64,000 nt of DNA from Nocardioides conyzicola (GCF_039543825.1 NZ_BAABKM010000001.1:541357-605356); one strand, 5' to 3'; positions 53,907 to 63,956 are shown, counted from the first letter of the stretch. Notes: generated by a model not told the origin, from the sequence alone. A program made the numbers and translations.

Positions 53907-55910
53907 CTACTTCTTCTTCGGCTTGGCCACCTTGTAGGTCGCCTTGCCGGCCGATGCCTTGTGGTTGGCGTCGCCGGCGTACGTCGCCGTCACGGTGAAC
54001 GAGCCACCCTTGGGCGCCTTCGCCACGCTGACGACGACCTTGCCCCGCGCATTGACCTTGACGGCCTTCTTCACCGTCTTGCCGCCGCCCTTGATGACGA
54101 CCGTGACCTTGCTGCCGGCGGTGGCACCGGAGACGGTGACCGTCGCCTTGCCCGCCTTCTTGGCCGTCGGCTTCGGCGCGACCTTAACGACGGTCCTGCT
54201 CGACGCCTTCGCGACCGAGAACGCCTTGGTCGCCTCGGACCCGGCGACGTCGGCGTTGCCGCCGTACGCGAAGGTCGCGGTGTAGGAGCCCGCCGCGAGC
54301 GAGGCCGGGACCGTGAAGCCGGCGGTGCCCGCCTCCGTCAGGGTCTTGCTCTGCGTCGCGCCCAGACCGGTCAGGGTCACCGTGCCCGCACCGGGCACGG
54401 CCGCCGTGACGACGGCGGTCCTGCCGTACGTCGTGCTCGCGGCCCCGCCCGTGCTGACGGCGCTGGTCGCCTTGGTGACCGTCGCCGACGTCCCACCGGT
54501 CGAGGACCAGTAGCCCGCGGAGCCGGCGTACTCGACGGTCAGCGCGGTCGTCCCGACAGGAAGGTCGGAGACGGTGACGGTCGCGTGGCCGTCGACCAGG
54601 GTGCCGTCGCCCACAGGGGTGCCAGCGTTCTTGACCGTGACGGTGCCGTCGGGGGTGCCCTCCCCGGTGACGGTCACGTCGACCGATGCGGGGGTCCCCC
54701 GCACGCTGTCGGCGGTGGTGGCGGCGACCGTGGTCGCCTCCTTGAGGTCGCTCACGTCGAGCGGGGTCTCGGTGATCTGGTCGGCGTTGCTCGGGATCGT
54801 GCCCATGCCGTGGCCCTTGCGGGTCACGATCGAGTACTGCTTCGTCGGGTCGAGCGCGGTGAGCATGGTCGGCGTGAGGAGCAGCGTCGTCTCGAACGAG
54901 CCGTCGTCCGCGATCGCCGCGGACGCGCCGGTCGCCGGGTCGGGGCTGATGTCCTCGGCGCTGTTGCTCACCCAGTTGGTCGGGCCGTCGGCCCAGACCG
55001 CACCGCCGGCGTACGCCGGGTCGCCCTCGGCGTGCTCGCGCAGGCTGACGTAGACGCCCGGGAACGTCTTCTTGAAGCCGGTGCCGTCGACCTCGATCGG
55101 GACGCCGGCCTCCGTCTCCCCGCCGACCGAAGCGGTGGTCGCGGCGACCGCGCGGTCGATCGAGAGGTTGAACGGCGCGGGGTAGCGGATCCGGCCGGAG
55201 CCGTCGACCGTGTTGGCGACCAGCGACGCGAAGGAGAACGCCGGGACGGCCGGGTCGGCCGAGGCGTCACCCTGGAGGAACGCGAGGAGCTGGCTCGACC
55301 AACGACCGCGCAGGTTGCTCCACGTGTAGGCGGTCGACGTGGCGTCGAAGTCGTAGGCGAGGGCGTCGTACGACGTGGGGTACTTGGCGTCCTCCACACC
55401 CCCCGGGGCGCCCGGATCCACCGACAGGTCGACGATCGGCAGGTCGGTGCCGACGCGCTGGGTGGTCGGCGTGGCCGTGAGACCGCCGCTGCCGTAGGTC
55501 ACGTCGGCCGTGACCGTGCCGGAGCCGTCCGCCTCGACCTCGAAGCCGAGGTCGGCGATCCTGAGCCAGCCGCCGCTGTCGGTGGCCAGGAGGTAGTTCG
55601 CGCCCTGGACGCTGAGCTCGGCGCTGCCGTCCGCCGCGACCGGGCCGGCGGTGCCGCCGGCCCAGGTGGTGAGGGGGCTGCTGTACGTCGCAGGGGCCGC
55701 GAACTTGTCCGGCTGCGGCGCCATCAGGTGGTCGCGGGCGATGCCGAGCATCTGGGAGACCTCCCACGTGGCCGTGCCGGTGCCGGGGACCGGACCGGTC
55801 TGGGCGGCGTCGGCCGGGCTCGCGGGGAGGACCCCGAGCGCACCGGCAGCGAGCGCTGCGGCGGTGAGCAGGGCGAGACGGGCTGGCCGTCGTCGGATTG
55901 CGGTGGACAT
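53907..55910 (-). CDS. secreted HtaA-domain protein with Ig-like repeats
   Basis: The 667-aa protein has a signal peptide (cleavage near ADAAQT at about 36), an HtaA-type region (about 45-210: WEVSQMLGIARDHLMAPQPD and YATDSGG-like beta segments), a second conserved region with VYVSLREHAEGDPAYAGGAV, then about three Ig-like beta repeats (385-665) of the Big_3_5 kind with TVTVSG and TFAYGGNADV, ending in a Lys-rich tail AKPKKK. HtaA domains bind haem at the cell surface. The Ig-like stalk may extend it beyond the cell wall. It is the last gene of the haem operon. Confidence 0.85.
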   Translation of the reverse strand: MSTAIRRRPARLALLTAAALAAGALGVLPASPADAAQTGPVPGTGTATWEVSQMLGIARDHLMAPQPDKFAAPATYSSPLTTWAGGTAGPVAADGSAELSVQGANYLLATDSGGWLRIADLGFEVEADGSGTVTADVTYGSGGLTATPTTQRVGTDLPIVDLSVDPGAPGGVEDAKYPTSYDALAYDFDATSTAYTWSNLRGRWSSQLLAFLQGDASADPAVPAFSFASLVANTVDGSGRIRYPAPFNLSIDRAVAATTASVGGETEAGVPIEVDGTGFKKTFPGVYVSLREHAEGDPAYAGGAVWADGPTNWVSNSAEDISPDPATGASAAIADDGSFETTLLLTPTMLTALDPTKQYSIVTRKGHGMGTIPSNADQITETPLDVSDLKEATTVAATTADSVRGTPASVDVTVTGEGTPDGTVTVKNAGTPVGDGTLVDGHATVTVSDLPVGTTALTVEYAGSAGYWSSTGGTSATVTKATSAVSTGGAASTTYGRTAVVTAAVPGAGTVTLTGLGATQSKTLTEAGTAGFTVPASLAAGSYTATFAYGGNADVAGSEATKAFSVAKASSRTVVKVAPKPTAKKAGKATVTVSGATAGSKVTVVIKGGGKTVKKAVKVNARGKVVVSVAKAPKGGSFTVTATYAGDANHKASAGKATYKVAKPKKK

Positions 55911-55942
55911 GGGTGTTCCTTTCTCGGGTGACGCGGCAGGCG

Positions 55943-57202
55943 TCACTGCTGGATGGAGCGGGTGCCGGGGCCCGAGCCACCGACGGGGAGGAGGAGCACG
56001 AGGGCGGCCGCCAGCAGGCAGCCGGAGCCGAGCCACCACGGCAGCGACGAGCTGCCGTCGTCGCCGGCGGAGGTGGAGGTCGGGGCCGCGGCGAGGGCGA
56101 CCTGGCTGACGGGTGCGGGCACACCGGCGAGCGCGCCGGTGCTCGGGACCGGCGCCACCGGCGGGGCGACGACCGCAGGAGCGGCGACCGGCGCCACCGG
56201 GGCTGCCGGCGCGGTCACGGTGGCCGTGACGGTCGGCGCCGGGGTCGGCGGCTCCGTGGCGTCGTTGTGCAGCGGCGGTCTCGAGGGCTCGGCGCTCGGT
56301 GTCGGGGTCGGCACCGTGACCGGCACCGAGGCGTCGTAGCCGACGGTCATCGCCAGCGGCACCTTGAACCGGTCGGTGGAGCTGCCGCTGGAGTACCAGA
56401 ACGCCGCCATCCCGAGCGCGTCCATCGCGTCGACCCACGACTGGGGGAAGGACCCGCTGAACGCGTCGCCGGTGACCTGCGGGACCGCGTCGGCGGGCAG
56501 GTCGGGCCGTACGCCGACGTACGTCGGCTCCGCCACGAACCCCGTCGCGTCGCCGAGGTCGACCGACCCGAGCTCGGCGACCGTGGCGGTGCGCGGGCTC
56601 ACGGGCTCCCAGGTGCCACCGTCGCGCGACGCGGCGAACCCGCTGATGGTCGCCGTCACCGTGCCCGAGCCGTCCGCCACGTCGAGCACCGGGTCGGACA
56701 GGTAGAACATCGACTGGCCCGAGTAGTAGAGGACCGTGAGGTCGCCGGTCCAGGCGATGTGCGCGGTGCCGGCCGCGGTGTCGACCGTCCCGACCCCGCC
56801 GCCGAAGACGACGTTGTGGTTGCTGAAGGTCCCGGCCGTCGCAGATCCCAGGGCGCGCCCGTCGCTCTGGGTCGACAACCCGGCCCAGGTCGCCGGCTGC
56901 CAGGCCGTGCCGTCCCACTTCTCGATCCGGACCCCGCCCGACTCGGCGCTCCAGGCGGCGCGGTCGATCTTGGCGCCCCCGGAGTCGGCGACCTTGCCGG
57001 CGGACATGAAGTTGACCGACGTGGGGTCGTGCGCCCGGTTGTTGCTCTCGTTGTTGATGCCCCAGCGCAGGGTCGCGTCGTCGACCTCGACCGTCGTGGT
57101 CGACGGCGACGGGTCGGGGTCGTCAGCTGCGAGCGCAGGTACGGCGAGCAGTGCGGCCGCCAGGGCGGCGACGGCCGCGGCCGCGAGCCGGTCAGGCCGC
57201 AC
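55943..57202 (-). CDS. membrane-anchored HtaA-domain haem-uptake protein
   Basis: The 419-aa protein has a signal peptide (LLAVPALAAD), one HtaA domain (about 30-215: LRWGINNESNNRAHDPTSVN, VFGGGVGTVDTAAGTAHIAW and YYSGQSMFYLSDP), a second small region with WVDAMDALGMAAFWYSSG, a Pro/Ala/Thr-rich wall-spanning stretch and a C-terminal transmembrane helix (GCLLAAALVLLLPVGG). It should capture haem outside and pass it to HmuT. GTG 57202 overlaps the previous gene's end by 11 nt. Confidence 0.88.
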   Translation of the reverse strand: MRPDRLAAAAVAALAAALLAVPALAADDPDPSPSTTTVEVDDATLRWGINNESNNRAHDPTSVNFMSAGKVADSGGAKIDRAAWSAESGGVRIEKWDGTAWQPATWAGLSTQSDGRALGSATAGTFSNHNVVFGGGVGTVDTAAGTAHIAWTGDLTVLYYSGQSMFYLSDPVLDVADGSGTVTATISGFAASRDGGTWEPVSPRTATVAELGSVDLGDATGFVAEPTYVGVRPDLPADAVPQVTGDAFSGSFPQSWVDAMDALGMAAFWYSSGSSTDRFKVPLAMTVGYDASVPVTVPTPTPSAEPSRPPLHNDATEPPTPAPTVTATVTAPAAPVAPVAAPAVVAPPVAPVPSTGALAGVPAPVSQVALAAAPTSTSAGDDGSSSLPWWLGSGCLLAAALVLLLPVGGSGPGTRSIQQ

Positions 57203-58286
57203 GACGCCGCCCCTTCCAGCCGCGCAGCCCCAGGCGGGCGACTGCGACGAGGAGGACCAAGGCGGCCGCGCCGGCGAACAGCCAGGCCGCGCGGGTGTCG
57301 TCGTCCTCGGCGGCCGCCGGGGTGGTGACCTCCGCGGTGGTCTCGGCCGGCTGCACCGCGAAGCTGACCGAGGGCGGCTTCGCCACGCCGTACAGGCGCA
57401 GCTCGTGGGTGCCGGCGCCGGTGTCCGCCGGCAGCGTGATGACGCCGGCGAGGCTGCCGTCGGCGCCGGCCAGGAACGGCCCGGCTCCTGCTGCTCCGTC
57501 GTCGAACACCGCGGAGACCTGGGTGCCCGCGGGCAGCCCGGTCGCGGAGAACGCGAGCACGTTGCCGGCGACCGCGGAGGCGCGGTCGACCTCGAGCGCC
57601 GCGGCACCGGCCGGCCGCGGGCCGGACCCGGTGCCGGGACCGGCCGGGGCGCTCGGGTCGGCGGTGGCGGCCGGCCCGGTCGCCACCGCGGTCGGTGCGG
57701 CGGACGGCGTGCTCGTCGCGGCGGCGCCCAGGGAGCCGACGGTGACCGGCGTGAACGTCTCGTTGTGCGCGTTCGCGACGCCGTGCGCCCCGACCGTGAT
57801 GACGCCGCAGGTGACCTTGCGGCAGTCGACGGTGTGCACGTCGCCGGCGCGGTCGTAGGTCTGGAAGGTCGCACCCGGCACGACGATCCGGGTCGACCAG
57901 CCGCCCGAGGCCGACATGGTGCCGCCGTTCGCGGAGGAGGCCGTGTCGGAGCCGGGGAAGGCGACGAACCTCTGGAAGCCCTGGTTGTCCTTCGACTCGC
58001 TGTCGGGCACGTAGTAGTAGTCCTTGCCCGTGGCGCCTCCCTTGCTGGGCTGCCAGCCGGGCGACACGGTGCCGAAGAAGACGTAGATCCCGCCGTGGCC
58101 CCCCTTGATCGACTGGAAGCCGGATCCGGAGACCGTGAGCGTGGTGGCGTACGTCGGGTCGACCTTCGCCTGTCCGGCGGGGTTGGCGACGGTGACGCGG
58201 GAGTCGGCGTGAGCCGCGGACGGGAGCAGCACCGCGGCGACGACGAGCGTTGCCGCGCTCAGGCGTGCGGCCAGGGCGTGGCGCAT
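57192..58286 (-). CDS. membrane-anchored haem-operon surface protein
   Basis: The 364-aa protein has a signal peptide (ends near AAHADS at about 28), a beta-rich domain starting VTVANPAGQAKVDPTYATTL with DVHTVDCRKVTCGVITVGAHG containing two Cys, a second beta domain (about 225-315), and a C-terminal transmembrane helix followed by RGWKGRRRAA. It resembles small haem-uptake surface proteins found next to HtaA genes. Its start overlaps hmuV by 28 nt. Confidence 0.78.
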   Translation of the reverse strand: MRHALAARLSAATLVVAAVLLPSAAHADSRVTVANPAGQAKVDPTYATTLTVSGSGFQSIKGGHGGIYVFFGTVSPGWQPSKGGATGKDYYYVPDSESKDNQGFQRFVAFPGSDTASSANGGTMSASGGWSTRIVVPGATFQTYDRAGDVHTVDCRKVTCGVITVGAHGVANAHNETFTPVTVGSLGAAATSTPSAAPTAVATGPAATADPSAPAGPGTGSGPRPAGAAALEVDRASAVAGNVLAFSATGLPAGTQVSAVFDDGAAGAGPFLAGADGSLAGVITLPADTGAGTHELRLYGVAKPPSVSFAVQPAETTAEVTTPAAAEDDDTRAAWLFAGAAALVLLVAVARLGLRGWKGRRRAA

Positions 58287-59077
58287 CGGACCTCCTCGGC
58301 GTCGTCGAGCGTCCGCGACCGCACCGGCACGACGAGCAGGTGGCCGTCGTGGGTGATCACCTCGACGGGGTGCTCGTAGACCTCGGTCAGGAGCTCGGAG
58401 GTGAGCACGTCGGTGGGCGTGCCGTTGGCCCGCACCCGGCCGCCGGACAGCACGCAGACGCGGTCGGCGTACGCCGCGGCGAGCGACAGGTCGTGCAGGA
58501 CGACCACGACCGCCGCGCCGGCACGGGCCGCCGCACGGGCGACGGCGAGCAGCGACTCCTGGTGCCGGATGTCGAGTGCCGCGGTCGGCTCGTCGAGCAT
58601 CAGCACCGGCGTCTCCTGCGCGAGCAGCCGGGCGAACGAGGTGCGCGCCTGCTCACCACCCGACAGGGTCGGGTAGAGCCGCTCGCCGAGGTCGGCGACG
58701 TCGGCGCGCTCCATCGACTCGGCGACCACGCGGTCGTCGTCGTCCTCGCGAGCCGTCCGGTGCCACGGCGAGCGGCCCATCCGGACCACCTCGTGCACCC
58801 GGAAGCCGAACGCCAGCCCCTGCTTCTGCAGCTGGACCGCGCGGTGCCGCGCGAGCTCCCGGGCGGCGTACGACGCCAGCGGCTTGTCGTCGAGCGTGAC
58901 CCGGCCGCCGGACGGCTCGACGTCGCCCGACAGCACGCCGAGGAGCGTCGTCTTACCCGCGCCGTTGGGACCGACCAGCGCGACGAGCTCGCCGCCGCGG
59001 ATGTCGAGGTCGACGTCGGTGAGGATCGGGTGGCCGTCGAAGCTGACGCTGAGGCCGCGGGTGCTCATCACGGTCAT
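58259..59077 (-). CDS. hmuV: haem ABC transporter ATP-binding protein
   Basis: The 272-aa ATPase has Walker A GPNGAGKTTL, signature LSGGEQARTSFARLLAQ, Walker B PVLMLDEPTAALD and the switch His in VLHDLSLAAAYAD. It powers haem import with HmuU and HmuT. ATG 59077 overlaps the permease stop (ATGA), and the gene is in the middle of the operon. Confidence 0.93.
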   Translation of the reverse strand: MTVMSTRGLSVSFDGHPILTDVDLDIRGGELVALVGPNGAGKTTLLGVLSGDVEPSGGRVTLDDKPLASYAARELARHRAVQLQKQGLAFGFRVHEVVRMGRSPWHRTAREDDDDRVVAESMERADVADLGERLYPTLSGGEQARTSFARLLAQETPVLMLDEPTAALDIRHQESLLAVARAAARAGAAVVVVLHDLSLAAAYADRVCVLSGGRVRANGTPTDVLTSELLTEVYEHPVEVITHDGHLLVVPVRSRTLDDAEEVRCATPWPHA

Positions 59078-60150
59078 GCCCAGCCGCCGGCGGTGCGGCG
59101 GGCGCGGCGGATCAGCCAGAAGAAGAACGGGCCGCCGACGAGCGCGGTGAGCATGCCGATCGGCAGGTCGGCGTACGCGACGAGGGTGCGTGCCCACAGG
59201 TCTGCCAGCACCAGCAGCACGGCGCCGCCGAGGGCGCTCGCCGGGACCAGGAGACGGTGCCCCGGACCGGCGACCATCCGGATCAGGTGCGGCACGATCA
59301 GGCCGACGAAGGAGATGATCCCGCAGAAGGCCACGGCCGCCGCGGTGAGCACGGCGACGACGACGATGGTCGACATCCGCAGCCGCTCGACGTCGACGCC
59401 GACGTGGCGGGCGGCGCGGTCGCCGAGGGCCAGCAGGTCGAGCCTGGGGGCGAGGAACATCGCCGCCGCGATGCCGACGACGGCCATCGGGAGGACGACC
59501 CCGACGTACGCCCACCGCGAGCCGTTGAGGCTGCCGAGCGTCCAGAAGACGATCTCCTCGCGGGCCTGGGTGTCGCCCAGGAACATCAGGAACGCCAGGC
59601 CGGCACTCGTCATCGCGTTGATCGCGATGCCCGTGAGCACCAGCGTCACCACCTCCGTGCGACCGCCGTCGCGGGACATCACGTAGACGAGCGTCGTCGT
59701 GACCAGGCCGCCGACGAACGCGCAGATCGCGACCGTCCAGGTGCCGGCGAAGGTGAGCTCGAAGACGATCGCGGTGGCCGCGGCGACCGCGGCGCCGGCG
59801 GAGACGCCGACGACCCCGGGCTCGGCGAGGGGGTTGCCGAAGACGCCCTGCATCAGCGCCCCGGCGGTGGCCAGGCTGGCACCGGCCAGCGCGGCCATCA
59901 CGACGCGCGGGAACCGCACCTGCCACAGGGTGTTCTCGCCCTGTGGGTGGTGCGGCACGGGGCCGATGTCGAGGCCGATCTTGTGCATCAGGGAGCCGAG
60001 CACCTCGGCCGGGGGCACGTCGAGCTGCCCGTGGCCGGCCGCGAAGACCAGCGACACGAGCAGCGCGACCGTCAGCCCGCCCAGCAGGCCGACCCGGCCG
60101 GCGACCGCGCGGATGCCGGCGCGCTGGTGCTCGACGACGGCGGCTGTCAC
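59074..60150 (-). CDS. hmuU: haem ABC transporter permease (FecCD family)
   Basis: The 358-aa protein has about ten transmembrane helices and FecCD motifs: RFPRVVMAALAGASLATAGA, MQGVFGNPLAEPGVVGVSAG and CGIISFVGLIVPHLIRMVAG. GTG 60150 overlaps the hmuT stop as GTGA. It forms the channel of the haem importer. Confidence 0.93.
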   Translation of the reverse strand: MTAAVVEHQRAGIRAVAGRVGLLGGLTVALLVSLVFAAGHGQLDVPPAEVLGSLMHKIGLDIGPVPHHPQGENTLWQVRFPRVVMAALAGASLATAGALMQGVFGNPLAEPGVVGVSAGAAVAAATAIVFELTFAGTWTVAICAFVGGLVTTTLVYVMSRDGGRTEVVTLVLTGIAINAMTSAGLAFLMFLGDTQAREEIVFWTLGSLNGSRWAYVGVVLPMAVVGIAAAMFLAPRLDLLALGDRAARHVGVDVERLRMSTIVVVAVLTAAAVAFCGIISFVGLIVPHLIRMVAGPGHRLLVPASALGGAVLLVLADLWARTLVAYADLPIGMLTALVGGPFFFWLIRRARRTAGGWA

Positions 60151-61265
60151 GACACGTCCTCCGGCGCGTACGTCGCGACGGCGAGCGCGTTGAGGACGCT
60201 GGCCGTGATCGGCCCGAAGCCCAGGATCTGGGAGTCCTCCATCGTGACGAACCGGCGGTGCTGGCCGGCGGGCGTCTGCGCCAGGGCCGGAAGCCGCTCG
60301 AGGAGGCCATCGACGCCACCGGCCGACTCGAGGCCGCCCGTCATCATCAGCACCAGGTCGGGCTGGGCGGCGACGAGGCCCTCGTCGGTGAGCGGCTTCA
60401 TGCCGTTCCAGCCGATCTCGTGGGCGACGTCGTACCCACCGATCGCGTCGATGAGGGAGTCGGCGCCCGAGCCCTCGCCGAACATGTAGTAGATGCCGGA
60501 CTGCCCTCGCACGTAGAGGAAGACCGTCCGCAGCCTGGCGCCGGAGTCGGCGGGTGCGACCTTCGCGATCTGGGCGGTGACCTCGTCGATCTGCCGCTGG
60601 GTCCGCTTCGCGAGCGCGTCGCCGGCGTCCGGTACGCCGAGCGGGTCGGCCACCTGGTGGATCAGCTCGCCGACGTTGTCGAGGCCGCGGTCGGAGTCGA
60701 CGACCACGACCGGGATGCCGGCGTCGCGCATCTGCAGGACGACGTCCCACGGCCCGAGCGAGGTGTCGGTCAGGATCACGGTCGGGTCGAGCTCGAGGAT
60801 CGCCTCGGCGTTGAGGTCGTGGCCGTTCTGGGTGACGAGGGGCAGCTGCTTGGCCTCGTCGAAGTCGGTGGACACGTCGCGGCCGACCAGGCGGTCGCCC
60901 AGGCCGAGCTCGAAGACGGTGCGCGAGAGCGTGCCGTAGACGTCGAGCGCGAGGACGCGGCTGGTGTCCTTGACGGTGACCTGGGTGCCCTGGGCGTCCG
61001 TGACGGTCACCGGCAGGGCGGGCTGCGGGTCCTCGGCCACCGGGTCGATCGGGGCGTCGGCGACGGCGTTGACCTCGCCGTCCCAGTCACGGACGTCCGT
61101 CAGCGGCGTCACGTCCGCCAGCGATGGCGTCGCCCGTGCCGCGACCGCGGCCGTGCTCGGCCCGTCCTCCGGCCCGGCCTTCGCCGACAGTCCGCACGAG
61201 GCGAGCGCACTCGCCACCACCAGGACCGCTGCAGCTGCAGCGGCCGTTCTCACCACCCCAGCCAT
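60147..61265 (-). CDS. hmuT: haem-binding lipoprotein of the ABC importer
   Basis: The 372-aa protein has lipobox LASC (Cys24), a roughly 90-residue extra segment, and a class III periplasmic-binding domain (about 95-370: RVLALDVYGTLSRTVFELGL and NAEAILELDPTVILTD). The Tyr residues in LYVRGQSGIYYMFGEGSGAD are candidates for haem ligation as in HmuT. It is the first gene of the operon, reading away from the iron box at 61286-61304. Confidence 0.93.
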   Translation of the reverse strand: MAGVVRTAAAAAAVLVVASALASCGLSAKAGPEDGPSTAAVAARATPSLADVTPLTDVRDWDGEVNAVADAPIDPVAEDPQPALPVTVTDAQGTQVTVKDTSRVLALDVYGTLSRTVFELGLGDRLVGRDVSTDFDEAKQLPLVTQNGHDLNAEAILELDPTVILTDTSLGPWDVVLQMRDAGIPVVVVDSDRGLDNVGELIHQVADPLGVPDAGDALAKRTQRQIDEVTAQIAKVAPADSGARLRTVFLYVRGQSGIYYMFGEGSGADSLIDAIGGYDVAHEIGWNGMKPLTDEGLVAAQPDLVLMMTGGLESAGGVDGLLERLPALAQTPAGQHRRFVTMEDSQILGFGPITASVLNALAVATYAPEDVS

Positions 61266-61285
61266 GGAGGTAAGGTAACACTAAA

Positions 61286-61304
61286 TAAGGCTTGCCTTAC
61301 CTAA
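61286..61304. promoter_or_regulatory. DtxR/IdeR-type iron box
   Basis: On the minus strand TTAGGTAAGGCAAGCCTTA matches 15 of 19 positions of the DtxR/IdeR consensus. It lies between hmuT (start 61265) and the haem oxygenase gene (61385), so both are probably repressed by iron. A second partial box (TTAGTGTTACCTTACC on minus) overlaps the hmuT side at 61270-61285. Confidence 0.82.
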
Positions 61305-61384
61305 ATGTCTGGACGGATTAGACAGTGTGTCACTAACATGCTGACAATCTGTCACCTCAGATCACCCATCCACCGGGAGCACAG

Positions 61385-62047
61385 ATGACCGTCCTCGACC
61401 AGACCGCCGACCTCGCACTGTCGGCGGCCATGCGGGAGGGATCCCGCGCCGAGCACCAGGCGGCCGAGGACTCGTCGTTCATGTCCGAGCTCCTCGGCGG
61501 GAGGGTCAACGAGCGCGGGTACGCCGACTACCTGCTGCGCCTGCGGGTCGTCTACGCGACCATGGAGGAGATCGTCGACGCCCACCGCGACGACGCCGCC
61601 GTCGCGGCCGTGGCCGACACCGCACTGGTGCGGCTCGCCGCCATCGACGCCGACCTCGACCACTGGGTGACCGACGGCGACCGCTCCGTCGACTCCCCTG
61701 CTGCCGCGGCGTACCGCCAGCGGCTGCTCGACGCGGCGGCCGAGTGGCCGGCGCTGCTCGTCGCGCACCACTACACCCGCTACCTGGGCGACCTGTCGGG
61801 CGGCCAGGCGATCGGCCGCATCCTCGACCGCACCTTCGAGCTGGACGGCGCCGGCATCGCGTTCTACGCCTTCCCCGAGATCCCGAAGCCGAAGGTCTAC
61901 AAGGACGGCTACCGCGCCCGCCTCGACGCCCTCGGCCTGGACGCCGGGCAGCAGGAGCGGGTCGTGACCGAGGTCAGGACGGCGTTCCAGCTCAACCAGG
62001 CGCTCTTCGCCGAGCTCGGCCGGCACCTCCCGTCGTACGCCCGCTGA
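61385..62047 (+). CDS. hmuO: biliverdin-producing haem oxygenase
   Basis: The 220-aa cytosolic enzyme breaks haem to release iron. The proximal haem ligand is H24 in EGSRAEHQAAEDSSFM, and GDLSGGQAIGRIL forms the distal helix with its conserved Gly kink. Full length for the family. It is divergent from hmuTUV and shares their iron-box region; a GGGAG ribosome site precedes ATG 61385. Confidence 0.95.
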   Translation: MTVLDQTADLALSAAMREGSRAEHQAAEDSSFMSELLGGRVNERGYADYLLRLRVVYATMEEIVDAHRDDAAVAAVADTALVRLAAIDADLDHWVTDGDRSVDSPAAAAYRQRLLDAAAEWPALLVAHHYTRYLGDLSGGQAIGRILDRTFELDGAGIAFYAFPEIPKPKVYKDGYRARLDALGLDAGQQERVVTEVRTAFQLNQALFAELGRHLPSYAR

Positions 62048-62051
62048 GGGC

Positions 62052-62082
62052 TTGACCTGGAGTGCACTCCAGGGGCGACACT
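62052..62082 (+). promoter_or_regulatory. MerR-type promoter of the merR gene
   Basis: TTGACC (62052-62057) and GACACT (62077-62082) are 19 bp apart, with the perfect palindrome TGGAGTGCACTCCA (62058-62071) between. The start codon follows after 5 nt, so the mRNA is leaderless and probably autoregulated. Confidence 0.82.
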
Positions 62083-62087
62083 GAGGC

Positions 62088-62480
62088 GTGACCTACTCGA
62101 TCGCCGAGGCCGCCGACCGGACCGACCTGACGCCGGACACCCTGCGCTACTACGAGCGCGACGGGCTCATGCTGCGCCCGGTCGGACGCTCCGCGACCGG
62201 TCACCGCCGCTACACCGATGGCGACCTCGGGTGGATCGGTCTGCTCAACTGCCTGCGCGGGACCGGCATGCCGATCCGCGACGTACGCCGCTACGCCGAG
62301 CTGGTCCGCCAGGGCGAGGGCACCGAGCAGGCGCGCCTCGACCTGCTCCAGGCCCACCGGATGCAGGTGCTCGCGCAGCTCGCCGAGGTGCAGGAGCACC
62401 TCGGCGCGATCGACCGCAAGATCGGCATCTACTCCGCCACCCTCGAGGGCCTTGACCTGGAGCGCACTCCAAGCGCTTGA
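62088..62480 (+). CDS. MerR-family transcriptional regulator
   Basis: The 130-aa protein has the MerR DNA-binding domain ([20 protein letters not shown], then [19 protein letters not shown]) and a coiled-coil dimerisation helix (about 75-120). No cysteines are found in the effector region, so it is not a metal sensor of the usual type. GTG 62088 is leaderless. It should bind the matching palindromes at 62058 and 62458, controlling itself and the aldo/keto reductase. Confidence 0.9.
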   Translation: MTYSIAEAADRTDLTPDTLRYYERDGLMLRPVGRSATGHRRYTDGDLGWIGLLNCLRGTGMPIRDVRRYAELVRQGEGTEQARLDLLQAHRMQVLAQLAEVQEHLGAIDRKIGIYSATLEGLDLERTPSA

Positions 62481-62482
62481 GT
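62452..62482 (+). promoter_or_regulatory. second MerR-type promoter, driving the aldo/keto reductase
   Basis: TTGACC (62452-62457), then TGGAGCGCACTCCA (one mismatch from the first palindrome, 62458-62471) in a 19-bp spacer, then TTGAGT (62477-62482). It lies inside the last codons of merR. The ATG follows after 6 nt. Confidence 0.8.
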
Positions 62483-62488
62483 GGTGGC

Positions 62489-63493
<1,005 letters not shown>

Positions 63494-63496
63494 GCT

Positions 63497-63544
63497 GCTG
63501 CCTGTCGGCTGCGGGTCCGTTCGGGTCGGTCGCCGATAGGCAGC
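63497..63544. repeat. hairpin repeat downstream of the aldo/keto reductase
   Basis: GCTGCCTGTCGGC (63497-63509) pairs with GCCGATAGGCAGC (63532-63544) at 12 of 13 positions; it starts one base after the stop codon region and could end transcription. Its right arm with flanking CGGGTACGG recurs at about 63690-63711 and, diverged, at about 63850-63875. Confidence 0.6.
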
Positions 63545-63590
63545 TACGCGGGTACGGGGGTCTCGGGTCGGCGCTCGCGTCCGGCTTTGC

Positions 63591-63632
63591 GGTGGTCGAG
63601 CAGCGAGCGCCAGCGAGCGTCGTCGAGACCCC
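63591..63632. repeat. GGTGGTCGAG element, copy A
   Basis: GGTGGTCGAGCAGCGAGCGC, then CAGCGAGCGTCGTCGAGACC. Repeated almost exactly at 63755. Confidence 0.75.
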
Positions 63633-63754
63633 CGCAGCGGAGGCGGGGCGATGTGCGCTGGCTGCGGGTCCGCACGGGTTGGTCGCCGATAGGCAGCTAC
63701 GCCGGGTACGGCGCGCGGCGGGTTGCGGTCGTCGCCCGGCTTTGCGGCGTCCTC

Positions 63755-63796
63755 GGTGGTCGAGCAGCGAGCGCCAGCGAGCGTCGTCGAGACCCC
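63755..63796. repeat. GGTGGTCGAG element, copy B
   Basis: Identical in sequence to copy A over about 42 bp, in the same direction. Confidence 0.75.
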
Positions 63797-63916
63797 CGCA
63801 GCGTAGGCAGGGCGATGGGTGCGGCCTGCGGGTCCGCGCGGCTTGGCCGCCGATAGGCAATGACGGCGGGTACGGCGCGCTCGGGTCGCCGCCGCCTCCC
63901 GGCTTTACGGCTTTAC

Positions 63917-63956
63917 GGTGGTTGAGGAGGGCCTCCGGGCCTGTCTCGAAACCACC
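63917..63956. repeat. GGTGGTTGAG palindromic element, copy C
   Basis: GGTGGTTGAGGAGGGCC, then TCCGGGCCTGTCTCGAAACCACC as its partner half; the ends GGTGGTT and AACCACC are complementary. This is the fully palindromic form of the same family. Confidence 0.72.
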
